Positions 46,000 to 55,246 of a stretch of DNA of 64,000 bases are shown here, piece after piece. A program made the translations under genes and the position numbers. This DNA comes from Niveibacterium sp. 24ML (GTDB taxonomy: Bacteria > Pseudomonadota > Gammaproteobacteria > Burkholderiales > Rhodocyclaceae), in NCBI RefSeq assembly GCF_026586805.1, contig NZ_JAPFHA010000011.1, forward strand, positions 1 through 64,000, in the 5' to 3' direction. How positions within the stretch are numbered: the first letter of the stretch is position 1; the number at the start of each line of letters is the position of its first letter. Under the pieces are notes generated by a model. It was given only the letters and a program-made list of their open reading frames with translations. It did not search any database and was not told the DNA's origin.

Positions 46000-47447
46000 T
46001 GAGATATTCACAGCAGCGTGGGCTTGCAGCAACGCTAGTGGTATTGCTCTCGGTGATATCTCTGCCGACTTTTGGCGCGACCACTCTATTGACAATGATC
46101 AGTTGGCATACTCCAATTGGCCCGTTAAATGGTTGTAAGAGTTGGGGTTCCGGAGGTGCCGGATACGCAGCTTCTAAGTCTCTTGGTACCGTGCGAAATT
46201 CACCTATTGTCCCCGCGGGGTTTGGACCGAGCGTGGGAGCAACTCCGATTGATGGAAAGTTCCTTTCTAGCTACCGCCGTGCCATCGTCGAAGAAGCTGC
46301 GCTAATTCGCGCATCCGGCTTTGATGTCATTGCCTTCGATATGCTCCCTAATCCAAATTTTGGAGTACTTGGAACTGAAGAGCCGTTCTGTCTATTTCCT
46401 TTGTTTCGGGAGTGGTTGGAAGTTGCATCAGCAGCGAGCTTGAAAGTCGCTCCACTTGCGGATGTGCAGAATCAGTCCGCTGAGTTTCCGAATGGACGGC
46501 GTCTGAGCAGTGAGGAGTGGGTTTCTGTACTCTCAGGATTGTTGGATCGCACTAAGGACCATCCTGCGCTTTGGCGGCCGAGCGGATTGCCGGCCGTTTT
46601 GCATTTTGGAACGGATCCAAGTTACGGCTTTCAGCCGGACCCGTTAGCCAATGACGGGGACGGTGGATGGCTATCGGTACTGGCTAAGGTTCGAAGTCAG
46701 TCAGGAGCTTTTTCGTTCTACGCGGATGTTCGAAATGGATTTCCATTGGAGGGGCTGAAGTCTGCCAAAGGTGGTAGCTACATGTTTGCGCCTGGCGCTC
46801 CCACGGACGTTTGGAATAGTTTGCAGTCGATTGCCGCCGCTCGAGATGCAAACTTCATTTGGAGTGTTAGTCCCGGCTATTACATGCAAGGGCGAAGGAC
46901 ATTTATTCCTCCAGACTTTGATCGCATTCACAGAACGTATAAATTGGCGATGTCGGCTGGAGTGAAGATAATGAACGTAGTTTCCTGGAATGACTTGGGT
47001 GAAGATACGGACATAGTTCCATCGGAAAATAAGGGGCGAGCGTTATTGGGTGTCTTCGCTTTCTACAATCAGTGGTTCAAAACTGGGAAATTGCCAGTAC
47101 CGACCCAGGCGCGCGCAGTTTTCGCCTACCCGTTGCGCCTGCCAGCTGTTGTTGAAAGCGGGTTTCCGTCTTGGGATATTGCAAAGGCTGGCGTGCGTGC
47201 ATTCCAAGGAGGCGTCTACTATTGGGCAATTAGCCCAGTAGCTACTAGCTTAACGGTGGGATCATCGGTAATTACTGTTCCTGCTAACACTGTCGTTACG
47301 GGTCGAATTGCAATCGATACGTCTAGCAAATTCGATGTCGGGATATCCGGGAGACTAAAACCAGCTTCGCCATCTATCAAAGTGGAACGAGAGTCGCAAG
47401 GGCGCGCCCCTGGTGGTTTGGAGTTTCGCTACGTCGACGTCAATTGA
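45999..47447 (+). CDS. Secreted glycoside-hydrolase-like protein (GH71/GH99-like), EPS cassette
   Basis: This 482-residue protein has a signal peptide (hydrophobic core LAATLVVLLSVISL, likely cut after FGA). The main domain resembles TIM-barrel families acting on glucan or mannan: MISWHTPIGP, ASGFDVIAFDML, SGLPAVLHFG and notably MNVVSWNDLGEDTDIVPSENKG. The last recalls the TWNDYGE segment of GH71-type enzymes. The C-terminal 90 residues look like a beta-sandwich. It is translationally coupled to the upstream glycosyltransferase. A periplasmic or secreted hydrolase trimming or releasing the polymer is plausible. The family call is tentative. Confidence 0.6.
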   Translation: MRYSQQRGLAATLVVLLSVISLPTFGATTLLTMISWHTPIGPLNGCKSWGSGGAGYAASKSLGTVRNSPIVPAGFGPSVGATPIDGKFLSSYRRAIVEEAALIRASGFDVIAFDMLPNPNFGVLGTEEPFCLFPLFREWLEVASAASLKVAPLADVQNQSAEFPNGRRLSSEEWVSVLSGLLDRTKDHPALWRPSGLPAVLHFGTDPSYGFQPDPLANDGDGGWLSVLAKVRSQSGAFSFYADVRNGFPLEGLKSAKGGSYMFAPGAPTDVWNSLQSIAAARDANFIWSVSPGYYMQGRRTFIPPDFDRIHRTYKLAMSAGVKIMNVVSWNDLGEDTDIVPSENKGRALLGVFAFYNQWFKTGKLPVPTQARAVFAYPLRLPAVVESGFPSWDIAKAGVRAFQGGVYYWAISPVATSLTVGSSVITVPANTVVTGRIAIDTSSKFDVGISGRLKPASPSIKVERESQGRAPGGLEFRYVDVN

Positions 47448-47460
47448 GGCTCGAATTCTA

Positions 47461-48789
47461 GTGGACGCTTTGCTGAATGTTTTTGTTTTTTTCGTGCTCT
47501 TTGCATCGGCTGCAGGGTCGTTTGTGTTGACTAGGCGGATTTTGAATCCCGTCATTATCTTGGTCGCATCCTTCTTTGTGCCGATGTGGCTCGCGAGCAT
47601 GCGCTTGTCGGCTCTGCAGTCAAATAGTTGGGACTACGATACCGTTGTGGTTTTCTTGCAGTCAGTTGGTGCTTGGCTCATCTTTCCTTTGTGCGTTCTC
47701 GTCTCCTTGAGAATTGGGCGAAAATCTGATGTTGCAAACGGATTGGCTGCCGAAGATTCGGTCGTTCGATCGATGCATTTCGCAATAGCTGCTCGCATTT
47801 GGGCTGTACTTGTTCTGGTTGGTTATCTAACGAGCAACTATGTCCAGGCGCATAGCCTAATTCCACTCTTTGGGGATCCCGAGGCGCTATATCGAGCGCA
47901 CAATGAGTTTCCGCCGGCTCTACGCTTCTTTGCTAGAGGTGGCCCCGCCGCCGCGCTGCTACTGTATTTATGTTATTTCGGCGGACGGAGGCGCGTTGAT
48001 CTGCTATTGCTCGGCTGCATGATATTGCTCCCGATGACCCGGCTTTCCAGAATTGATGTAATTATGACTTTTGTGGGACTTGCCGTGCTCTATGGGGTTC
48101 GACCTCTTTGGAAACTGAGGCGTATTCATGTAATTGTGTTGATTATCGTTGGGTGTGCTTCTGTTTTGGGTGCAATCGAGCTTGGAAATCAGCGCACCAA
48201 TCGGTTTGGAACCTATTCGGTTAGTTACGAAAAGGCCATCGGCTGGAAACCTGCAGAAGCCGGTCCTTCTGGTGCTTTTGCCGTAGCTTACGGTTATGTG
48301 CCGTTGAGCTTTGAAAATTTCGATCGTTACGTTAACCAAGCGAAATACCGGAAGAAGACTTGGGGGGCAATGAGTCTCAGCTGGTTGTTTTTCGGCTTGA
48401 AATTGAATTGGATTCCCGGGTTTGGCTCCCTGATCGAAGGGGCAGACAGTTTTGAGCCAGTTTCCGGTGCGGCGAATGTGCCTACCTCTCTGTTTCCGTT
48501 TTATTCGGATTTTGGAGTGTTTGGCGTATGGTTGCCGATGATTGTCTATATGACGGTTCTTTGTTTCTTTTATTCAAGATCGGGGCGGAGTTATTTGTGG
48601 TTGGCGCTCTATGGGCTATACGCTGGCGCGTTTACCCTGTCTGGATTTCAGGCTCTAATCGCAGCGCCTATTATATTCCACCAGTTGGTTGAGATTGTGG
48701 TCGTTTTTTTGGTCGCTCAAAGTTTGTCGAGGAGGGAATTAACTCGACAGAAACCCGCGCAGCTGCATCGCACAGCGAAGGACTTGTAA
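47461..48789 (+). CDS. Wzy-type polysaccharide polymerase candidate
   Basis: This 442-residue polytopic protein has about ten hydrophobic segments and the long loop typical of O-antigen or EPS polymerases (LIPLFGDPEALYRAHNEFPP; RLSRIDVIMTFVGLAVLYG; GNVPTSLFPFYSDFGVFGVWLPM-like region, here AANVPTSLFPFYSDFG). Together with the Wzx flippase it supports Wzx/Wzy assembly. The GTG at 47461 is preferred because it lies 13 bases past the previous stop. An in-frame GTG at 47413 would overlap that gene. Sequence identity within this family is low, so the call rests mainly on topology and context. Confidence 0.78.
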   Translation: MDALLNVFVFFVLFASAAGSFVLTRRILNPVIILVASFFVPMWLASMRLSALQSNSWDYDTVVVFLQSVGAWLIFPLCVLVSLRIGRKSDVANGLAAEDSVVRSMHFAIAARIWAVLVLVGYLTSNYVQAHSLIPLFGDPEALYRAHNEFPPALRFFARGGPAAALLLYLCYFGGRRRVDLLLLGCMILLPMTRLSRIDVIMTFVGLAVLYGVRPLWKLRRIHVIVLIIVGCASVLGAIELGNQRTNRFGTYSVSYEKAIGWKPAEAGPSGAFAVAYGYVPLSFENFDRYVNQAKYRKKTWGAMSLSWLFFGLKLNWIPGFGSLIEGADSFEPVSGAANVPTSLFPFYSDFGVFGVWLPMIVYMTVLCFFYSRSGRSYLWLALYGLYAGAFTLSGFQALIAAPIIFHQLVEIVVVFLVAQSLSRRELTRQKPAQLHRTAKDL

Positions 48790-48794
48790 TTTCG

Positions 48795-49883
48795 ATGAAT
48801 AGTCTAATCTTAAACTTGTCTATGCTTGGCGCGAATCCTACCGGGCTTGGTGTTTATTCTCAGCGAGCTGCATTGGCGGTTTCGCATCGGTTTCGTACGT
48901 CTATTCTTGCTGGTCAGGGTGTGGCGCCATCGGGAGACATCATTGCTCGGGCTCCCGCTTCGGTTGCTATTGGTGGCGGAAAGCTGGCGGCCATTCGTCG
49001 GCAGTTCTGGATGCGCGGTTTGCGCCTGCCCGAGAACGCGTTGGTCTACTCGCCAACGCACCACGGTTTGCCAGGACGCAAGAATCAGATCATTACTGTT
49101 CACGATTTGATTTGTTTGCGGTTCCCTAGCCAGCACCGCCCGCAGTACTTGTTCTTCAAGTACGGCCTTCCTCGCTTGCTTCGCAATTGCAAAGCCGTAT
49201 TCACGGTGTCGGAAACGACGCGCAATGATGTGGCGGAGACTTATGGTTTTCCGCGTGATCGGATCTTCGTGGTGCCGAACGGCGTTGATCGAACGGAGTT
49301 TGGGCCTGCTCCGTCAAGCGAAGCGAATGCTACGCCGTACTTGTTGATGGTCGGTGCGCGCTATTCACACAAGAATGTGGATGAGGTGCTAAGGATGGCG
49401 CACCTTTGGTCGGATACGTATGTGCTGAAAGTTACCTCGTGCAGCGGTGAATACCGTGCTGCGCTTGAGCGTGAGGTGCAAGCACGAGGTTTGTCTTCCA
49501 AGGTGCAGTTTCTCGACTATCTGAGTTGGGCCGAGCTGAAGGCTCTGTATCAGAACTGTGCTGCGCTGGTTTATCCGTCGAAGTGGGAGGGGTTTGGAAT
49601 TCCTCCGCTTGAGGCCTTGGCCTGCGGCGTTCCGGTCATCGCGTCAGATATCCCTGTGCATCGCGAGGTTCTGGGCGAGGCGGCTTCGTTTGTCGGCTTG
49701 GGCGACGAGAAGTCGTGGGCATTGGCATTCAGTGAACTGGCGAGTGGCTTGAAGGACTCGCCGGCGCGCAAAGAGGCGGCAGAACGAGTGCTGACCGGCT
49801 TTACATGGGACAACTCGGCCGAGATTCTGAAGCGGGCGCTCCTTGCGGTTGAACCCAAGCTTGAACAGGCGCTGACAGCGTGA
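48795..49883 (+). CDS. Glycosyltransferase family 4 protein
   Basis: This 362-residue GT-B protein shows NPTGLGVYSQ at the acceptor side, ITVHDLICLRFP, VFTVSETTRNDVAETYG, VPNGVDRTEFGP and YLLMVGARYSHKNVDEVL. YPSKWEGFGIPPLEALACGVPVIASD carries the EX7E-type donor motif. These are typical of mannosyl- or other hexosyltransferases of EPS clusters. Base composition rises again across this gene, so it may mark the right boundary of the AT-rich cassette. The stop overlaps or adjoins the next gene. Confidence 0.9.
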   Translation: MNSLILNLSMLGANPTGLGVYSQRAALAVSHRFRTSILAGQGVAPSGDIIARAPASVAIGGGKLAAIRRQFWMRGLRLPENALVYSPTHHGLPGRKNQIITVHDLICLRFPSQHRPQYLFFKYGLPRLLRNCKAVFTVSETTRNDVAETYGFPRDRIFVVPNGVDRTEFGPAPSSEANATPYLLMVGARYSHKNVDEVLRMAHLWSDTYVLKVTSCSGEYRAALEREVQARGLSSKVQFLDYLSWAELKALYQNCAALVYPSKWEGFGIPPLEALACGVPVIASDIPVHREVLGEAASFVGLGDEKSWALAFSELASGLKDSPARKEAAERVLTGFTWDNSAEILKRALLAVEPKLEQALTA

Positions 49884-49912
49884 AGTCGAAAACCATTGGT
49901 GAAGGGGTGGCT

Positions 49913-50764
49913 ATGCCGCGTGTTAATTCGTTGATCGTTAACTACCGTACGCCGGAGCTCACCCTGAAATGCGTGAGTTCGATTCTAGAGAAGGGCGTTT
50001 CAGTCGCCGAGGACATTATCGTTGTCGAGAATGCCTCGCCCGATGATTCAGCTGCTCGCTTGCGGGATGGGCTTCCAGCTGGCGTTCAACTGGTGGTGGC
50101 TGAGCGAAACGGTGGGTTTTCGTCTGGCATCAATGTGGGGGCGGCTCACGCGACGGCGCCGTTTTTGCTGGTTCTGAACCCCGATACCTATTTTATCGAT
50201 ACCAGCATTTCTAAAGCGCTGGATCGATTCAAAGACAGTGAAGTCGGGCTGGTTGGTCTGGATCTGACTTACCCGAATGGCGAACGGCAGTATTCGGCAC
50301 GACGTTTCTACAGCGTTGTGGATATCGTTGGCCGACGTACTCCGCTTGGGAAGTATTGGCCGCTGCAGGGGCGGATCGCTCAGCACATGATGTTGAGCGC
50401 GTGGAAGCCGGGCACGCCATTCGAGGCGGATTGGGTGATGGGTACGGGTTTCATCATTCGCCGAGAGCTGTTTGAGGCGATTGGGCGAATGGACGAAGAC
50501 TATTTCCTCTACATGGAGGATGTTGATCTGTGTGCGCGGGTTTGGGCGTCTGGATCAAAAGTGGAATGCGTACCGGGTGCTGTGTTGATTCATGACCACC
50601 AGCGCGCAAGCCAGTCGGGCGCACTTAGCAAAGCCGGGCGCATGCACCTTGAGAGTTTGGGGGTTTTCAGGCGGAAGCATCGCTTGCCGCTTTTTGTACC
50701 GCCGTCACCGCACCGGATCAGACGCGGTAGCGGTACGCAAAAGCGCGCGCAAGCCACGGCTTGA
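49913..50764 (+). CDS. Glycosyltransferase family 2 protein
   Basis: This 283-residue GT-A protein shows NSLIVNYRTPELTLKCVSS, DIIVVENASPDDSAARL, GFSSGINVGA, LLVLNPDTYF (metal DXD-like) and EDYFLYMEDVDLCARVW. The ATG at 49913 has AAGGGG seven bases upstream. A GTG at 49880 overlapping the preceding stop would add eleven residues. It resembles WcaA/rhamnosyltransferase-like enzymes; the donor is not determined. Confidence 0.88.
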   Translation: MPRVNSLIVNYRTPELTLKCVSSILEKGVSVAEDIIVVENASPDDSAARLRDGLPAGVQLVVAERNGGFSSGINVGAAHATAPFLLVLNPDTYFIDTSISKALDRFKDSEVGLVGLDLTYPNGERQYSARRFYSVVDIVGRRTPLGKYWPLQGRIAQHMMLSAWKPGTPFEADWVMGTGFIIRRELFEAIGRMDEDYFLYMEDVDLCARVWASGSKVECVPGAVLIHDHQRASQSGALSKAGRMHLESLGVFRRKHRLPLFVPPSPHRIRRGSGTQKRAQATA

Positions 50765-50784
50765 GGCCCAGTCGTAAATCGGGA

Positions 50785-52245
50785 ATGGATCGAATGAAGA
50801 ACAACGAACGCAAGATTGCAATTCAGGAATTGATGAACTCCAGCGGGGTTCGGTTTGGTACCAGCGGCACGCGCGGACTGGTGGCCGACATGAGCAGCGA
50901 AGTCTGCTTTGCGTATGCCAGTGCGTTTCTGCAAGCCGTTTCCGCCTCAGAGGGCGCGGTGGCGGTGGCAATGGATATGCGGCCCAGTAGCCTGGATATT
51001 TCAGCAGCATGCGGCGCTGCAATTGAATACGCCGGCTTGGAAGTGGACTTCTGCGGTGCTGTTCCGACACCGGCGTTGGCCTTTTATGCTCAGGAGAAGG
51101 GATTGCCCGGAATTATGGTGACGGGCAGTCATATTCCCTTTGACCGCAATGGCATCAAGTTCTATCGCGTCGAGGGCGAAATTACCAAAGCGGATGAGGC
51201 CAGCATCAGTAATGCAGAGGTTGCTGTTCCGGCAAGCGGTTTGACAATTGATCTGCCCGCTGTGAATCGTGGCGCGTTTGATGCCTATGTCAGCCGCTAT
51301 GTGAGCTTCTTCCCCGCGGCTTGCCTGGCTGGCATGAAGCTGGGTTTTTACGAGCACTCAAGCGTTGCGCGAGAGGTGCTCACTACGATCCTTGAGGCAC
51401 TCGGCGCCAAGGTGATCTCGCTTGGTCGGACCGACAAGTTCGTTCCTATCGATACCGAGGCTGTGAGTGAGGCAGACGTGCTGCAGGCCCAGAAGTGGGC
51501 TGCGGAGCACGGTTTTGATGCAATCCTTTCGACCGATGGTGATGCCGATCGTCCCTTGATTGGCGACGAAAACGGCAACTGGTTCCGTGGCGACATCGTG
51601 GGCATTCTTTGTGCACAGTACTTGCGTGCGCAGGGTGTGGTGACGACGGTGAGTTCGAATACCGCGGTGGAGTTGAGTCAGTCCTTCGACAAGGTGGTGC
51701 GTACCCGGATTGGTTCGCCCTACGTGATCGAGGGGATTGAGCAGTTGATCGCATCGGGGGTGGAGCGTGTGGTGGGCTTCGAACCCAACGGCGGCTTCCT
51801 GGTTGGCACGCAGATCGAACGTGACGGGCGTGTGCTGGCGCCCCTGATGACCCGCGATGCCGTGTTGCCAATGCTGTGCCTGCTTTCGATGGCACGCGAG
51901 AAGTCGATCAAGGTATCGGAACTGGCAAAGCACTTGCCTGCCCGGTTCACGGCAAGCGATCGGATTCAGTCGTTCCCGACCGAGGCGAGCCGCAAGATCA
52001 TCGGTGGCCTCGCGGAGTCGCAAGAGGCGGTGAATGCTTTGCTCTCTGGGCTGTGCGGAAAGATGCTGCGGCAAGATCAGACTGATGGCCTCCGGATCAC
52101 GCTCGAAGGCAATGAGATCGTGCATTTCCGCCCATCGGGCAACGCGCCGGAGCTTCGTTGCTATGCGGAGTCGGCGAGCCAGGCGCGCTCGGAGGAGTTG
52201 GTTCGTGAAGGCCTGCGACGCGTGCACGCCTGCCTCGACGCTTGA
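50785..52245 (+). CDS. Phosphomannomutase/phosphoglucomutase-family protein
   Basis: This 486-residue alpha-D-phosphohexomutase shows RFGTSGTRGLVADM, the phosphoserine loop GIMVTGSHIPFDRNGIKFY, the metal loop STDGDADRPLI, the sugar loop GFEPNGGFLVG and the phosphate-binding FRPSGNAPELRCYAE. The serine loop has GSHIP where most enzymes have ASHNP, and the last loop has SGNAPE for SGTEPK, so it is a divergent subgroup. It would convert hexose-6-phosphate to hexose-1-phosphate for nucleotide-sugar synthesis. The substrate (mannose or glucose) is unresolved. It starts 20 bases after the preceding glycosyltransferase. Confidence 0.85.
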   Translation: MDRMKNNERKIAIQELMNSSGVRFGTSGTRGLVADMSSEVCFAYASAFLQAVSASEGAVAVAMDMRPSSLDISAACGAAIEYAGLEVDFCGAVPTPALAFYAQEKGLPGIMVTGSHIPFDRNGIKFYRVEGEITKADEASISNAEVAVPASGLTIDLPAVNRGAFDAYVSRYVSFFPAACLAGMKLGFYEHSSVAREVLTTILEALGAKVISLGRTDKFVPIDTEAVSEADVLQAQKWAAEHGFDAILSTDGDADRPLIGDENGNWFRGDIVGILCAQYLRAQGVVTTVSSNTAVELSQSFDKVVRTRIGSPYVIEGIEQLIASGVERVVGFEPNGGFLVGTQIERDGRVLAPLMTRDAVLPMLCLLSMAREKSIKVSELAKHLPARFTASDRIQSFPTEASRKIIGGLAESQEAVNALLSGLCGKMLRQDQTDGLRITLEGNEIVHFRPSGNAPELRCYAESASQARSEELVREGLRRVHACLDA

Positions 52246-52331
52246 TTCTTCAGTTCTTTGAGGTCTACCGGCGTGATCGCCTTGATGGGAAGCCCGTGCA
52301 GGCTTTGCTTGATATTTTTGGGAGCATTTGA

Positions 52332-53402
52332 ATGACTATTCTTGTCACCGGCGGCGCCGGCTTTATTGGCGGAAACTTTGTTCTGGACTGGATCGCGACG
52401 ACCGGCGAGCCGGTGGTTAACCTCGACAAGCTGACCTACGCGGGCAATCTGGAAACGCTCAAGTCGCTCGACGGTGATGCACGCCACACCTTTGTGCAGG
52501 GCGACATCTGTGATCGCGCGCTGATCGACTCGCTGTTCGCCACGCACAAGCCGCGGGCCATTGTTCACTTTGCGGCCGAGTCGCATGTCGACCGTTCGAT
52601 CCACGGCCCGGGTGAATTTGTCCGCACCAACGTCGAAGGCACCTTTACCTTGCTCGAAGCGGCGCGCGCCTACTGGAACGGGCTGGAGGGCGAGGCGAAG
52701 TCGGGCTTCCGCTTCCACCATGTGTCGACCGATGAAGTGTACGGCTCACTTGGCCCGAATGATCCGCCCTTCACCGAGACCAACACCTACGAGCCCAACA
52801 GCCCGTATTCGGCGAGCAAGGCCGCCAGCGACCACCTGGTACGCGCGTGGCACCACACCTACGGCCTGCCGGTCACGACCAGCAATTGCTCGAACAACTA
52901 CGGCCCGTATCACTTCCCCGAAAAGCTGATCCCGCTGATGATCGCCAACGCGCTGGCAGGCAAGCCGCTGCCGATTTACGGCGACGGCCAGCAGATTCGC
53001 GACTGGCTGTACGTGACCGACCATTGCAGCGCAATCCGCACGATTCTCGCCAAGGGCAAGGTTGGCGAGGTCTACAACGTGGGCGGCTGGAACGAAAAGC
53101 CGAACATCGACATCGTCAAGACCATCATCGCGCTGCTCGACGAACTCAAACCCAGCCCGGAAGGCAGCTATGCCCGCCTGATCACCTACGTGACTGACCG
53201 CCCGGGCCATGACCGCCGTTACGCCATCGACGCCCGCAAGATCGAACGTGAGCTTGGCTGGAAGCCTGCCGAGACCTTCGAAACCGGCATTCGCAAGACG
53301 GTGCAGTGGTACCTGGACAACCAGCCCTGGGTGCAAAACGTGCTGAGCGGTGCTTACCGTGACTGGGTCGCCAAGAATTACGGCGATCGCGTGGTGGCGT
53401 GA
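52332..53402 (+). CDS. rfbB: dTDP-glucose 4,6-dehydratase
   Basis: This 356-residue short-chain-dehydrogenase-fold enzyme performs the second step of dTDP-rhamnose synthesis. Motifs are the NAD loop [23 protein letters not shown], the catalytic THR/Asp/Glu region [10 protein letters not shown] and [14 protein letters not shown], and [15 protein letters not shown]. The stop overlaps rfbD (TGATG). The gene is high in GC again, unlike the cassette to its left. Confidence 0.96.
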   Translation: MTILVTGGAGFIGGNFVLDWIATTGEPVVNLDKLTYAGNLETLKSLDGDARHTFVQGDICDRALIDSLFATHKPRAIVHFAAESHVDRSIHGPGEFVRTNVEGTFTLLEAARAYWNGLEGEAKSGFRFHHVSTDEVYGSLGPNDPPFTETNTYEPNSPYSASKAASDHLVRAWHHTYGLPVTTSNCSNNYGPYHFPEKLIPLMIANALAGKPLPIYGDGQQIRDWLYVTDHCSAIRTILAKGKVGEVYNVGGWNEKPNIDIVKTIIALLDELKPSPEGSYARLITYVTDRPGHDRRYAIDARKIERELGWKPAETFETGIRKTVQWYLDNQPWVQNVLSGAYRDWVAKNYGDRVVA

Positions 53403-54292
53403 TGAAGATCCTGCTACTGGGTAAGGGCGGGCAGGTCGGCTGGGAGCTTCAGCGCGCCCTCGCACCTATCGGCGAATTGGTGGCGGTTGATTTTGATTCG
53501 ACCGACTACTGCGGCGACTTCACGAATCTGGATGGCCTGGCGGACACCGTTCGCCGCGTCGGCCCGGACGTGATCGTCAATGCCGCTGCGCATACTGCAG
53601 TGGATAAGGCAGAGAGCGAGCCGGAACTGGCGCGCACGATCAATGCACTGGCACCGGCCGTTTTGGCCCGCGAGGCTGCAAGCAGCGGTGCCTTGCTGGT
53701 GCATTACTCAACCGACTATGTGTTCGACGGCAGCGGTGACGCACCGCGCAGCGAAGCGGATACGGTTGGGCCGCTGAGTGTGTACGGGGCAACCAAGCTC
53801 GAAGGCGAGCAGTTGATCCAGCAAAGTGGTTGCAAGCATCTGATCTTCCGCACCAGCTGGGTCTATGCGGCACGCGGTGGCAATTTTGCGAAGACGATGC
53901 TGAAGCTGGCACGCGAACGCGATCGCCTGACAATCATCGACGACCAGATCGGGGCTCCGACCGGCGCTGATCTGCTGGCCGACATCACTGCGCACGCGAT
54001 CCGTACCGTAAGGGCCAGGCCGGACTTGTCCGGGCTTTACCACCTAGTGGCCGGCGGTGAAACGTCTTGGCACGGCTACGCCAGTTTCGTGATCGACTTT
54101 GCGCGCAAAGCGGGTGAGGTGCTTGCGGTACAAGAGGTCGCGCCTGTGCCGACCACCAACTTCCCGACGCCGGCGAAGCGGCCGTTGAATTCGCGGCTTG
54201 CGACGACGAAGCTGCAAGACACCTTCAATCTTGTGATTCCGCAGTGGCAGTCGGGCGTAGAGCGGATGCTGACTGAGATTCTGGGCGAGTAA
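53402..54292 (+). CDS. rfbD: dTDP-4-dehydrorhamnose reductase
   Basis: This 296-residue enzyme performs the last step of dTDP-rhamnose synthesis. It shows KILLLGKGGQVGWEL, NAAAHTAVDKAESEPELA, STDYVFDG and VYGATKLEGEQ (Tyr-Lys pair), plus RTSWVYAARGGNF. The ATG at 53402 overlaps the rfbB stop. A terminator-like hairpin follows it, partly separating it from rfbA. Confidence 0.95.
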   Translation: MKILLLGKGGQVGWELQRALAPIGELVAVDFDSTDYCGDFTNLDGLADTVRRVGPDVIVNAAAHTAVDKAESEPELARTINALAPAVLAREAASSGALLVHYSTDYVFDGSGDAPRSEADTVGPLSVYGATKLEGEQLIQQSGCKHLIFRTSWVYAARGGNFAKTMLKLARERDRLTIIDDQIGAPTGADLLADITAHAIRTVRARPDLSGLYHLVAGGETSWHGYASFVIDFARKAGEVLAVQEVAPVPTTNFPTPAKRPLNSRLATTKLQDTFNLVIPQWQSGVERMLTEILGE

Positions 54293-54302
54293 TCAATCAA
54301 GA

Positions 54303-54327
54303 CTCGGGCCACCAAGCCCGAGCTTTT
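54303..54327 (+). terminator. Intrinsic terminator between rfbD and rfbA
   Basis: CTCGGGC-CACCAA-GCCCGAG followed by CTTTTT lies ten bases past the rfbD stop. The stem is only seven pairs, so it may attenuate rather than stop transcription into rfbA. Confidence 0.7.
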
Positions 54328-54358
54328 TGCGCGTACTTCAAAAAAATAGGACGGCTCC

Positions 54359-55246
54359 ATGACTCAACAACGCAAAGGCATCATCCTGGCCGGTGGCTCG
54401 GGCACCCGTTTGCATCCGGTGACGCTGGCGGTGAGCAAACAGCTCATGCCGGTGTACGACAAGCCGATGATTTACTACCCGCTCTGCGCTTTGCTGCTGG
54501 CCGGCATCCGCGAGGTGCTGATCATCTCTACCCCGCAAGACACGCCACGCTTCGAGCAGTTGCTGGGCAATGGTCACCAGTGGGGCATCGATATCACTTA
54601 CGCGGTGCAGCCCAGCCCGGACGGGCTGGCGCAGGCCTTCATCATCGGGGCCGATTTCGTCGGCGATTCGCCGTCGGCCCTGGTGCTGGGCGACAACATT
54701 TTCTACGGACACGATCTGCAACGCCGCTTGGTTGCGGCGGATGCACGCACCGAGGGGGCGACCGTGTTTGCGTACCCGGTGACCGATCCAGAGCGCTACG
54801 GGGTGGTGGAGTTCGATGCCGCCGGCCATGCGATCAGCCTGGAAGAAAAGCCCAAGGCGCCCAAGAGCCGTTATGCGGTGACCGGTTTGTACTTCTATGA
54901 CCAGCAAGTGGTGGAGTTTGCGCGCAACCTCAAGCCGTCGCCGCGCGGCGAGCTGGAAATCACCGATCTGAACCGGATCTACCTTGAGCGCGACCAGATG
55001 GATGTGCAGGTCATGGGCCGTGGCGATGCCTGGCTGGATACCGGCACCCACGATTCGCTGATCGAAGCTGGCCAGTTCATCCAGACGCTTGAAAAGCGGC
55101 AGGGCCTGAAGATTTGCTGCCCGGAAGAAATCGTCTGGCGCCAGAAGTGGATCGACGACCAGCAACTGGCTGCACTGGCAAAGCCGCTGGCCAAGAGCGG
55201 TTACGGCCAGTACCTCACCCGCATTCTCGAAGACAAGGTGTTCTGA
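54359..55246 (+). CDS. rfbA: Glucose-1-phosphate thymidylyltransferase
   Basis: This 295-residue nucleotidyltransferase makes dTDP-glucose. It shows [66 protein letters not shown] and [14 protein letters not shown]. It is full length and lies 66 bp after rfbD. The stop overlaps rfbC by one base. Confidence 0.96.
   Translation: MTQQRKGIILAGGSGTRLHPVTLAVSKQLMPVYDKPMIYYPLCALLLAGIREVLIISTPQDTPRFEQLLGNGHQWGIDITYAVQPSPDGLAQAFIIGADFVGDSPSALVLGDNIFYGHDLQRRLVAADARTEGATVFAYPVTDPERYGVVEFDAAGHAISLEEKPKAPKSRYAVTGLYFYDQQVVEFARNLKPSPRGELEITDLNRIYLERDQMDVQVMGRGDAWLDTGTHDSLIEAGQFIQTLEKRQGLKICCPEEIVWRQKWIDDQQLAALAKPLAKSGYGQYLTRILEDKVF

Noticed and set aside
52246-52331. A JUMPstart-type antitermination element before the rml genes
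   Set aside because: The sequence before rfbB does not contain the conserved GGCGGTAG-type core or a convincing match to the rest of that element.
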